DNA of 64,000 bases, taken from positions 992,001 through 1,056,000 of the forward strand of contig NZ_VLPK01000001.1 of NCBI RefSeq assembly GCF_007558865.1. The letters run 5' to 3'. The notes under the pieces are model-generated. The model was not told the DNA's origin and did no database searches. It saw only the letters and a program-made list of their open reading frames with translations. The translations under genes were made by a program, and so were the position numbers. Position 1 is the stretch's first letter, and each line of letters begins with the position of its first letter. This DNA comes from Mucilaginibacter corticis (GTDB lineage Bacteria > Bacteroidota > Bacteroidia > Sphingobacteriales > Sphingobacteriaceae). Below, in pieces: positions 56,776-64,000 of this stretch.

Positions 56776-59694
56776 TTAATATATAAAGCTACCATCGCCG
56801 CGGCGCTGCATATTGCGGCCATTGCGTTGCGGCGTACCGCTCCATTTTTGCAGGTTAATACGCAGCCCTACCATAAAGTAACGGCTTAGTGTGTTTGACA
56901 AGGTGTTTGTAACCCCGGTAGATGTGACAGTTTGCTGGATATAATTGTTTTGGTGTAAGATGTCATAAACATTAAAGGTTAGCACCAGGTTTCTTTTAGC
57001 CAGGAACTCTTTTTCAAACCCGGCGTTTAAAATGAGCGGTGTTGTGTTACCGCCGCTTATCCCGGTGATATATTTCTTGGTAGCATCATAATTTATTTGC
57101 CATGTTTTTAAGAAATACATACGTCCGCTAATGCCTAAAGAGGTTGTTTGCAGCTGATTTGACTGCGCATTTAACAGTGTAGTAAATGATCTCGAAATAT
57201 CATAGCCAATAAATGGATTGATCTCGATGTTATCATTAGGATTTATGCGTGGGCCAAAACGTTCGTCAAAACGCCAGGTTGTTTGGTGATACAGCTGGTC
57301 ATTACTCTTGGCCGGTGTATAGGTATAACTTACGTTACCGTTTAAAGCAAGGTTTACCGTACGCTCGTTTGATTGTTTTGAGATGGAATATCTTCCTACT
57401 ATCGATTTTGCCCCGTTTATATTTTCATATTTAGTGGTGTAAATGTTTTTGTAGCTGTTATTATGCGAGTTTAAAGAGTCGATATGAATAGGGATAGCGG
57501 TTTGTATGGTGTTCTGCGCTATTGAGTTATCGATCTCGCTTGCGGTTATACCAAACGAAAGATTAAATTTAGAATTAGCAAAGTAATTATTGTATTGCGC
57601 GGTTAGGGTGTTTGTGAATGATGGCTTTAAATTGGGGTTACCTATAACAATGTTGGTTGGGTTCGACCTGTCTGTAAAGGGTTGTATTTGTGTAAAACTT
57701 GGCTCCTGGTTACGGCCGGTATAGTTCAAAGTAAAACGTTCTGTGCGCGACCATGAATAGGCAAACCTAAAGGCGGGTATTATTCTAAAGTCATACCGAG
57801 ATGTTGATGCATTCTCACCAACCGCGGCGTTAAGCTTGGTCCCGTCCAGCCAGAAAGGCACCGCCGCGGCGCCAATAGAAACGTTAACTTTTGTGCCGGC
57901 ATACCTGTAATCAACAGTAGCCCGGGTATCTGTTACATCATAGTTATAAATACTGCTGTAACTGGCAACCGGGTAAACCGTACCATTAGCCGAAACAGTA
58001 TCCTGCAAAGACACCGAACTGTTATTCCGCTGGCTCAGATTTCCGCTAAATTCCAATAACGAAAACTTACTTAGCGGCTCAACATAGGTTACTGTTGCCT
58101 GGTAGTTGGTTGTAGTATTTGTTCTGTTATTAAGTACATGTGCCAGTGAATCTACCGGTGTTCCGTTTTGTGTCGAATCTGGGTAGTTTAAAAAATGGGT
58201 GTTTTGTTCACCGTTTGCTTTTGCAGTGGTACGGGTAACCCCTAATTGTATAGAAAAGTTTCTTTTGGGTTTTTTAAACAAATGCAGGTAAAAAGCGGTC
58301 ATGCCATAGCTACTGCTGGTATTTAGATTGGAATTCGTTCCCTTGTTAACCACATGCTCAAAACCGGTGTCGTAATTGTTAATATTGTCGCTATAAATAT
58401 TATTAAAGCTTGTAGCGCTGCTGTAAGTAAAAGATGGGTTTACCTGTAAATAATTGGCGCTATCAAGGTTAAAATCCAGTTCATAGTGAAACGTATGTGA
58501 TTTACTGTCGTTTTCTGATGTGCTGTTACTTTTAAAATCACTGGTACCATGGCTGGTATAACGTTGGCCGTAACTATCATTTATGGCATTGTTGTCGCTA
58601 AAGTTATAAGCATAACTGCCCACAACCTGCACGTTTTTGCTCCACTGGTCGCGATAGTTAAATGATGGCGACCCCGAACGTGTTGTACCCGGGCTGCCCC
58701 CACTGCCGCTGCCTCCCCTGGCATTGGCCCCGACACCAGTACCCCCGCCGCCATCGTTTGTAGCGCCGCCTTGTATCCCTGTTGATGCTACCCCGTTAAC
58801 GGTATTGCGTAAACCGCCAATTATACCCAGTTGCTGGTTGGCGTTAATGCGTTGTATAAATAGTTGCGCGTTGTACCGGTCGTCGCTGCCGTATTGCGTG
58901 GTTAAACGACCGGTTGTACCGACAGAGCGATCGGCTTTAGTTGTAACGTTCAGCACCTTCTGCGGATCGCCGTCTTTTATGCCCGTCCTTGCAGCCTGGT
59001 CGCCGTAATCATCAACGATCTGTACCTTTTCAATAATATCCGCGGGCAGGTTTTGAATAGCCTGCGCCACACTGCCGCCGGCGTATTCCTTGCCGTTCAA
59101 TTTAGCCTTCACTACCTGTTGCCCCTGGTGGGTTAAAGAACCATCGGTGCCTACTTCCATCCCTTCCATCTTTTTAAGTAATTCGTCAAGGGTGGCGTTT
59201 TCGCGAACCTTGTAATCGCTGGCGCGATATTCGACCGTATCTTCTTTGTAGGTTACACTTGGCGTACCGTTAATATTTACAGTAGCCAGCTGGTTTGATT
59301 CTGTTTTAAGTACAATAGGATCAAGTACAACGTTTTTCTTGGTGTCGCTAAATGCGTATTTCTGCACAAATAACTTTGATCCCAAACTTTTAACCGTGAT
59401 GTTAAATGTATTTTGCTTAACGCCTTTTAAAATAAAGACCCCATCGGCATTTGTCGACACGCTCATGGTGTCTGACTTTGATTTCAAGGTCACCAACGCA
59501 CCTATAACAGTTTGCCCGCTTTCGTCTTTTACAATGCCGCTCACATCCCTTGACGGAAGTGGCGGTGGCAGCGGCACCTTTGTTTGCTGCTGACGGTTCA
59601 TTTGGCCCTGCCCGCCCCCTTCGCGGTCGCCTCTTTGGGCAAACAGTTGTGCCGAAAGCAGGATCAAAACAATTAGCGTAAACAAGTTTTTCAT
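56776..59694 (-). CDS. Outer-membrane beta-barrel receptor-like protein
   Basis: A 972-aa exported protein starting at MKNLF (ATG 59694; signal peptide ends LFAQ). A Gly/Gln-rich stretch is followed by a CarboxypepD_reg-like domain (about 50-130: VSGIVKDESGQTVIGALVTLKS). Next come a TonB-plug-like domain (about 150-260: NATLDELLKKMEGMEV, QNLPADIIEKVQIVDDYGDQAARTG) and a large beta-barrel (about 380-972) of the outer_membrane_beta_barrel family. A Gly/Ser-rich insertion near 315-345 interrupts the plug-barrel junction. It resembles SusC-distant barrels under LytTR control. The ligand is unknown. Downstream partner of the Gly-run protein at 59721-60512. Confidence 0.85.
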   Translation of the reverse strand: MKNLFTLIVLILLSAQLFAQRGDREGGGQGQMNRQQQTKVPLPPPLPSRDVSGIVKDESGQTVIGALVTLKSKSDTMSVSTNADGVFILKGVKQNTFNITVKSLGSKLFVQKYAFSDTKKNVVLDPIVLKTESNQLATVNINGTPSVTYKEDTVEYRASDYKVRENATLDELLKKMEGMEVGTDGSLTHQGQQVVKAKLNGKEYAGGSVAQAIQNLPADIIEKVQIVDDYGDQAARTGIKDGDPQKVLNVTTKADRSVGTTGRLTTQYGSDDRYNAQLFIQRINANQQLGIIGGLRNTVNGVASTGIQGGATNDGGGGTGVGANARGGSGSGGSPGTTRSGSPSFNYRDQWSKNVQVVGSYAYNFSDNNAINDSYGQRYTSHGTSDFKSNSTSENDSKSHTFHYELDFNLDSANYLQVNPSFTYSSATSFNNIYSDNINNYDTGFEHVVNKGTNSNLNTSSSYGMTAFYLHLFKKPKRNFSIQLGVTRTTAKANGEQNTHFLNYPDSTQNGTPVDSLAHVLNNRTNTTTNYQATVTYVEPLSKFSLLEFSGNLSQRNNSSVSLQDTVSANGTVYPVASYSSIYNYDVTDTRATVDYRYAGTKVNVSIGAAAVPFWLDGTKLNAAVGENASTSRYDFRIIPAFRFAYSWSRTERFTLNYTGRNQEPSFTQIQPFTDRSNPTNIVIGNPNLKPSFTNTLTAQYNNYFANSKFNLSFGITASEIDNSIAQNTIQTAIPIHIDSLNSHNNSYKNIYTTKYENINGAKSIVGRYSISKQSNERTVNLALNGNVSYTYTPAKSNDQLYHQTTWRFDERFGPRINPNDNIEINPFIGYDISRSFTTLLNAQSNQLQTTSLGISGRMYFLKTWQINYDATKKYITGISGGNTTPLILNAGFEKEFLAKRNLVLTFNVYDILHQNNYIQQTVTSTGVTNTLSNTLSRYFMVGLRINLQKWSGTPQRNGRNMQRRGDGSFIY

Positions 59695-59720
59695 AGTATG
59701 TAAGTCATAGGTAGATGTCG

Positions 59721-60512
59721 TTATTGTTTGGCCAGGGTGTATTTGGCCCAAAAATCGCAGGGACTTACCAGGTCCTGGAAATCCAGCGCGTTGCGGCCAC
59801 CGCCTCCTCCGCCACCACCACCGGGTGGCCCTCCGCCGGGGTTGTTTAGCTGCAGGCCATTTAGCTTTATGTTATAAGCCATCTCTTTAGCGTCGTCAAC
59901 AGAAATATCGAGCAATGGCAGGGGAACTTTCAACTCGTAAGTGATACCGTCATTGTCAAAATTTATGGCGGCTTTTATCCCATGTTCGTTGTATATAGAG
60001 ATCAGTGTATCTGTAATGCCCTTTACTCCCAGTACCTTAATTACTTTGGCTGCATTTATGGTCCGTTCATGTACGGCTTTCATCATTTCAGAATCGGCAC
60101 CGGCGTTTCTTTGTTCAATACGGTTGCCAAAACCACCGCTTAATCTTTGCGGGTTCTCAATTACCGGGAAAGTGAAACTATAAGCATCCTTCTCGCTCTT
60201 CTTATCCTGTTTGTTTAAAGCTAATGTCACACCGCCCGCAATGATCTTGGCGGTAGTGGTAAAGTCGGTCGACTTTACAGCGAGGTAAAGGTTTTTATCA
60301 TCATTGGATATGATATAAAAGATCCGTGTGTTTTTATTGTAGGCCTGGAAATTGCCGTTCCACTCGTTTAACTTGCCGTCAATTTTTATAGGCGATGGTG
60401 CACGCATGTTGATAAGCTGTACTGTCCCTAATTTTTTAGGGGGCGATACCTGCGCCAACAAAGCAGTACCCGCAAGCAAAAGTAAACCCGGTAAAAGGAT
60501 AAGTCTTTTCAT
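59721..60512 (-). CDS. Secreted DOMON/CBM9-like protein with Gly run
   Basis: A 263-aa exported protein (signal peptide ends LLAQ). Its beginning IKIDGKLNEWNGNFQAYNK and NLYLAVKSTD fits CBM9/DOMON-like beta-sandwiches. A Pro/Gly stretch with nine Gly in a row lies near residue 230. The C-terminal DLVSPCDFWAKYTLAKQ is conserved-looking. It lies 26 nt upstream of the barrel gene, so they probably form one operon; it may be a periplasmic partner of the barrel. Confidence 0.7.
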   Translation of the reverse strand: MKRLILLPGLLLLAGTALLAQVSPPKKLGTVQLINMRAPSPIKIDGKLNEWNGNFQAYNKNTRIFYIISNDDKNLYLAVKSTDFTTTAKIIAGGVTLALNKQDKKSEKDAYSFTFPVIENPQRLSGGFGNRIEQRNAGADSEMMKAVHERTINAAKVIKVLGVKGITDTLISIYNEHGIKAAINFDNDGITYELKVPLPLLDISVDDAKEMAYNIKLNGLQLNNPGGGPPGGGGGGGGGRNALDFQDLVSPCDFWAKYTLAKQ

Positions 60513-60602
60513 TTTAAGTAGCTAAAATAGCTGCGGCCCTTAGTATGGCACAGACAAGGTTAATAATTGGTATGTAAAGTAAGAAATAAAGTATACCAGT
60601 AG

Positions 60603-60638
60603 CGTATTTGTAGCGACAAATTTACGCATTGCAGCGAC
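60603..60638. promoter_or_regulatory. LytTR-type direct repeat upstream of the barrel operon
   Basis: Two near-copies CGTATTTGTAGCGAC (60603-60617) and CGCATTGCAGCGAC (60625-60638) repeat with a 22-bp period, about two helix turns, as expected for LytTR response regulators. A 12/14 match (CGCATTGTTGCGAC) lies between the sensor and regulator genes at 61810-61823. Confidence 0.55.
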
Positions 60639-60670
60639 CACAGAATTGGGTTTAACTGCTTAATTAAAGC

Positions 60671-61756
60671 TTAGTTAGACAGGTTGATAACCAGGCTGAT
60701 GGTGAATGTATTGTTATCATTTGTGATATCAAGCTCGTGTTTATTGGGGTACAAGATAACCAGCCGACGTTTTACATTGCTTATGCCTATGCCCGAGCTG
60801 CTGTCCTTTGAAGCGTCAAGCGGGCTTACCTGGTTTCTTACCCGGAAAATTAACGCGTGGGTTTTTTCATCTATCGTTATGGCGATATCAATAACAGGTT
60901 TATCGATCATCCCTATGCCGTGTTTAAAAGCATTTTCAACAAATGGGATCAGCAACATGGGTTCAATGGCATTAAAGTCTGTGTTGCCATCAATATCTAG
61001 GTTTACGGTAACATTGCTGCCGTAGCGGAGCATCTGCAGGTTGATATAGCTCTTCAGGTAAACTATTTCTTTGCTAAGTGGCACCCGGTGATCATCGCTT
61101 TCATAAAGCATATAGCGCATCAGTTGCGACAGGTTCATTAAGGCAGGTTCCAGGTCGTCAGACTTTTTACGGGCCAGCGATACCAGGTTATTCAGCACGT
61201 TAAACATAAAATGCGGGCTGATCTGCGAGCGTAAAAAAGTCAGTTCTGATTGCAGATGGACATTTTCGCGCTCTTTTAAAAGCTGCTGCCGTATGCGGTT
61301 GTCCAGGATAACCCGGTAACAAATACTGCATAAAATAGCTACCAGCGGAGACAACACCGGGATAAAACCAACAGTGCCAAATTCATAGCCACGCCAGCGC
61401 GGGCGATTTCTAAAAGGTTCCCTGCCCGGGATATGGTTTTGAAACTGACCGCCGTGATGTGGCTCGAACCTGACAAATTTCCAGCAAAGCCAATATAATC
61501 CTAACGTTGCCAATAAAAGTAAGATGTACCAAAGCCACTTTTTATGGTTGATAAGCGGGTATAACAGGTAGGTATGGATGTAAAAAAGGCAAAGCAGCAG
61601 GGAGTTAGAGATGATCACATTGATCAGAAACCGGTGATGGATCTCTTCGGGGATATTGTTGTAGGCGCTGGGTAAAAAAGGCAATACCAAAAGCATGAAC
61701 CAGATCACCAGTGGCATGGCAAAAAGAAACCAACGGTTATCTATCAGCTTTTTCAT
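60671..61756 (-). CDS. LytS/His_kinase-family sensor histidine kinase
   Basis: A 361-aa membrane kinase, start at MKKLI (61756). Four hydrophobic helices lie in the first 160 residues with an extracytoplasmic His/Arg/Pro-rich loop (about 105-130). The His_kinase domain has the acceptor SQISPHFMFNVLNNLVSLARKK, and the HATPase part has MLLIPFVENAFKHGI (N box) and SSGIGISNVKRRL. It is divergent from its probable partner regulator at 61875. Confidence 0.9.
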   Translation of the reverse strand: MKKLIDNRWFLFAMPLVIWFMLLVLPFLPSAYNNIPEEIHHRFLINVIISNSLLLCLFYIHTYLLYPLINHKKWLWYILLLLATLGLYWLCWKFVRFEPHHGGQFQNHIPGREPFRNRPRWRGYEFGTVGFIPVLSPLVAILCSICYRVILDNRIRQQLLKERENVHLQSELTFLRSQISPHFMFNVLNNLVSLARKKSDDLEPALMNLSQLMRYMLYESDDHRVPLSKEIVYLKSYINLQMLRYGSNVTVNLDIDGNTDFNAIEPMLLIPFVENAFKHGIGMIDKPVIDIAITIDEKTHALIFRVRNQVSPLDASKDSSSGIGISNVKRRLVILYPNKHELDITNDNNTFTISLVINLSN

Positions 61757-61809
61757 TGTACAAATAAAGACAGAAATAAGCACATTGTAACATCAATGAG
61801 ACAAACACC

Positions 61810-61830
61810 CGCATTGTTGCGACGAATGCG
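61810..61830. promoter_or_regulatory. Palindromic LytTR-like site between kinase and regulator
   Basis: CGCATT-N9-AATGCG (61810-61830); its left half CGCATTGTTGCGAC matches the repeats upstream of the barrel operon. Likely autoregulatory site. Confidence 0.5.
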
Positions 61831-61874
61831 AGTTACTTTATGACAATAACTTAGTAATATTGTATAGCCACTTT

Positions 61875-62585
61875 ATGAACTGTATAATAATAGACGACGA
61901 ACCCCTTGCCCTCGAACTTCTTGAGGATAATATCCGCATGGTAGATAGCCTTAAATTGGTGGCAAGCTGCCAATCGGCAGCGCAGGCCATACAAGTATTG
62001 CAGCAACAACAGGTCGACCTGGTATTTTGCGATATACAGATGCCGGGTATCAGCGGGCTGCAATTTGTGAAAAGCCTTACTCAAAAACCCATGATCATTT
62101 TTGTTACGGCTTATGAGGAGTTTGCGCTGGATGGTTTTGAGTTGGATGTGGTTGATTACCTGCTTAAGCCGGTGGCTGTTGAACGGTTTTTGAAGGCATG
62201 CAATAAAGCGATGGCAATTTTTGAGCAGGCCCAGCGCCATCCAGAGTTTGATACAGACAAAAAACGGAAGTATGTATTTTTATATGCCGACTACAACCTG
62301 ATCAAAATAAACCACGATGATATTACTTACATTGAGGGCTTAAAAGATTACGTAAAAATTTACCTGGCAAGTTCGCCCAAGGCGATCGTATCAAGAGTAA
62401 CTATTAAGTCTTTAGAAAGCCAGTTGCCGGCTGATGAGTTCTTCAGGATCCATAAATCTTTCATTGTTAACCTGGAGCATGTAAACTCCATCCGTAAGGG
62501 GAGAATAAAAGTAGCTAATGCAGAGGTTCCCTTTAGCGATAGTTATAAAGACACCATTACCCGTATGACGGGCAGATTGACCTAA
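61875..62585 (+). CDS. LytTR-family response regulator
   Basis: A 236-aa cytosolic regulator starting at MNCIIIDDEPLAL (ATG 61875). The receiver domain (1-115) has the acidic pair DDE, phospho-Asp in VFCDIQMPG, the Thr/Ala switch FVTAYEEFA and Lys in YLLKPV. The LytTR DNA-binding domain (about 140-236) has YIEGLKDYVKIYL and FFRIHKSFIVNLEHVNSIRKG. Partner of the divergent kinase. It probably controls the barrel operon through the repeats at 60603-60638. Confidence 0.92.
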   Translation: MNCIIIDDEPLALELLEDNIRMVDSLKLVASCQSAAQAIQVLQQQQVDLVFCDIQMPGISGLQFVKSLTQKPMIIFVTAYEEFALDGFELDVVDYLLKPVAVERFLKACNKAMAIFEQAQRHPEFDTDKKRKYVFLYADYNLIKINHDDITYIEGLKDYVKIYLASSPKAIVSRVTIKSLESQLPADEFFRIHKSFIVNLEHVNSIRKGRIKVANAEVPFSDSYKDTITRMTGRLT

Positions 62586-62589
62586 GGTG

Positions 62590-62955
62590 TCACGCGGCTA
62601 ATTGTACCGCCACCATATTTACCAATGAATCTACATCAAATGGTTTATGCAATACATCGTCCGGCGATTCCTGGCGTTTTATGCTTAATCTAAAGTCTTC
62701 ATTACCCGTGCATAAAATTACCGGCAGGTTTTTAGTTTCCCGGTTTAGTTTTATCTCTTTGCAAATATCCCTGCCGTCGGCATCCGGCAATTGCATATCC
62801 AATATCACCAGGTCCGGATGATCGGTTCTGATATGATCTATAACGGCATTGCCTTCGTACAAAGCAATAACGTCATATCCTTTATTGAGTAATATATGGC
62901 TCATTACCTCAACCATAAACTCGTTATCATCAACAATTAATATCTTCTTAGTCAT
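62590..62955 (-). CDS. Single-domain response regulator (CheY-like)
   Basis: A 121-aa receiver without output domain, start at MTKKI (62955). Phospho-acceptor Asp in LVILDMQLPDADG, acidic DDNE, Thr in ILCTGNED and Lys in VLHKPFD. It is convergent with the LytTR regulator (4 nt between stops) and has no kinase of its own nearby. Confidence 0.88.
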   Translation of the reverse strand: MTKKILIVDDNEFMVEVMSHILLNKGYDVIALYEGNAVIDHIRTDHPDLVILDMQLPDADGRDICKEIKLNRETKNLPVILCTGNEDFRLSIKRQESPDDVLHKPFDVDSLVNMVAVQLAA

Positions 62956-63029
62956 GACGTTACATTTTACATATTGTATTACAATAGCCATGCCGCTTTA
63001 ACAATCGGTCAAAAATATTACGTAACAAA

Positions 63030-63061
63030 AAAGCGATAAGGCATTTACTCCCTATCGCTTT
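63030..63061 (-). terminator. Terminator of the nitroreductase gene
   Basis: Perfect 9-bp stem AAAGCGATA/TATCGCTTT with an inner partial pairing, followed by Ts on the minus strand, 26 nt after the nitroreductase stop. Confidence 0.75.
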
Positions 63062-63086
63062 CAAACTTAAATCTACTTTTAAAATA

Positions 63087-63716
63087 TTATACGTGTATAA
63101 ACAGTTCTTCTTTTGGCCTGCGTACTTTGGCTGCCTTGCTCAAATGGTCATCTTCTGCACGGAAACCAATAGGCGCAATTACAGATGTAGTCAAACCTAA
63201 AGCCTTTAATCCTAATATTTCATCAAAACTGCCGGCTTCAAAGCCTTCCATCGGGCAGGCATCTATACCCAGATCGGCAGCGGCGCTTAATAACACACCA
63301 AGGGCAATGTATGATTGTTTATGGTTCCAAACAATTTTAACATCCTCGGTCATTAAGTTAATGTTGTGTGTAATATTTTTTTCGAAAGCCTCCAAATTAG
63401 CACGGTCGACACCACGGGTTGCGGCAATCCGGTCAATATAGTTTTTCACATATTCGCTATCCAGGTTTGTTTCGGCAGCAAATACAATAACATGCGATGC
63501 TGTGGTTAATTGTTGCTGGCCGCGTGCGGCTTCGCGTAATTTTTGCTTTACTTCAGGGTTTTCAACAACGATGATCCTGTAGGCCTGTAAGCCAGCAGAT
63601 GATGGCGCAAGCTGAACAGCGGATAACAATTCATACAGTTGCTCCGGGCTGATCTTTTTGTTTTCGTCGAATTTTTTGGTGGCGTAGCGCCAGTTTAATT
63701 TATCAAGAAGTGACAT
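63087..63716 (-). CDS. Nitroreductase family NAD(P)H:FMN oxidoreductase (NfsB-like)
   Basis: A 209-aa flavoprotein with the FMN-binding RYATKKFD start, APSSAGLQAYRIIVVE, QSYIALGVLLSAAADLGIDACPMEGF and FRAEDDHLSKAAKVRRPKEELF. It fits the NfsB/dihydropteridine reductase branch. The natural electron acceptor is unknown; such enzymes reduce nitro compounds and quinones. Confidence 0.9.
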   Translation of the reverse strand: MSLLDKLNWRYATKKFDENKKISPEQLYELLSAVQLAPSSAGLQAYRIIVVENPEVKQKLREAARGQQQLTTASHVIVFAAETNLDSEYVKNYIDRIAATRGVDRANLEAFEKNITHNINLMTEDVKIVWNHKQSYIALGVLLSAAADLGIDACPMEGFEAGSFDEILGLKALGLTTSVIAPIGFRAEDDHLSKAAKVRRPKEELFIHV

Positions 63717-63784
63717 TGTGTTTAATATTTAATTTCACCACAAAATTAAATGTTTAAACACGCATAATCGTCACGGCGGGGTAA

Positions 63785-64000
63785 TTATAGCAATCCCTGG
63801 TCCTTTAACGCTTGTTTTTTCGCCTTGATATCATCTTTAATAGCCCGTTTTTCCTGCCTGATCTGTTTGTTTGTCTTACCTGTCGGGTCTATCGCATTTA
63901 TTCTTCTTTCTTCCTCGTCTTTTAGTTTTTGCTCAGTTTTTTGTTCGGTAGTATCTTTTTTGCCGAATAAACGCTGAAAGAATGTTGGTTTCTTAACCGG
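63785..64000 (-). CDS. Charged hypothetical protein, C-terminal part only
   Basis: An open frame on the minus strand entering from the right window edge gives 71 residues and ends at 63785 (TAA). It includes PTFFQRLFGKKD and KQIRQEKRAIKDDIKAKK, mainly charged and helical. The start lies outside the window, so no family can be given. Confidence 0.6.
   Translation of the reverse strand, partial: PVKKPTFFQRLFGKKDTTEQKTEQKLKDEEERRINAIDPTGKTNKQIRQEKRAIKDDIKAKKQALKDQGLL

Overview
The window is one continuous piece of chromosome from a member of the phylum Bacteroidota, most likely family Sphingobacteriaceae (Mucilaginibacter- or Pedobacter-like). Evidence for this is the promoter style (TAnnTTTG -7 elements, TTTG at -33), the protein families (two GH97 glycosidases, a CarboxypepD_reg/beta-barrel receptor, Ig-like lipoproteins, LytTR two-component proteins, a TIGR02943-like sigma factor) and the lipobox lipoproteins. 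I see no rRNA, CRISPR, IS transposase or prophage. The placement comes from family knowledge, not from a database search.

Layout. 1-11.4 kb is carbohydrate metabolism: a lipoprotein, a short alpha-glucan phosphorylase whose PLP-lysine position reads Thr, two GH97 enzymes, and a PQQ dehydrogenase/PKD/cytochrome c/CBM fusion followed by a secreted sugar isomerase. A tRNA-derived scar lies between and beside the GH97 genes: intact tRNA-Val, a frameshifted GIY-YIG nuclease gene running into a 5'-truncated tRNA, and a more decayed tRNA remnant. 11.4-17.3 kb has orphan genes, a possible small RNA, a MarR/MFS pair with a visible operator, and a secreted hydrolase. 17.4-30.1 kb is housekeeping: DUF4175/RsbW-like/YbeY, the MlaEFD lipid transporter, pirin, an ABC-F protein, and mnmG preceded by three parS palindromes. 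30.2-43.2 kb has a gamma-carbonic anhydrase, tRNA-Gly, divergent nadB and nadA around a 408-bp AT-rich gap, a secreted DNA/RNA nuclease between two palindromic repeats, and thiamine genes (thiL, thiE and a possible pyrophosphokinase-like gene). 43.3-52.8 kb has a DUF6515 protein, modABC, and the most interesting locus of the window (46.7-50.9 kb). 52.8-64 kb has feoAB with a clear operator-promoter, a GreA-like protein behind a candidate small RNA, a YceH-type protein, an outer-membrane barrel operon with its LytTR two-component system, a second response regulator and a nitroreductase.

The highlighted system (46745-50920) is an ECF sigma factor and its zinc-finger anti-sigma factor, a 74-aa exported peptide that is about 20% Met and 32% Lys when mature, a CPYC peroxiredoxin, a DUF1223 thioredoxin-like protein, a membrane cytochrome b, and a Tat-exported sulfite-oxidase-family molybdoenzyme. 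Three transcription units share one promoter word, TTGTAAGG-N15-CGACYAA, placed before the sigma gene, before the Met/Lys peptide gene and, on the other strand, before the molybdoenzyme operon. The parts match in function the hypochlorite defence described in Azospira (SigF/NrsF, methionine-rich peptide MrpX, YedY1-type methionine sulfoxide reductase), here assembled from Bacteroidota families. modABC just upstream could supply the molybdate. I infer a self-regulated periplasmic methionine-oxidation defence module.

All calls come from reading the sequence; similarities to named families are from memory and were not searched.
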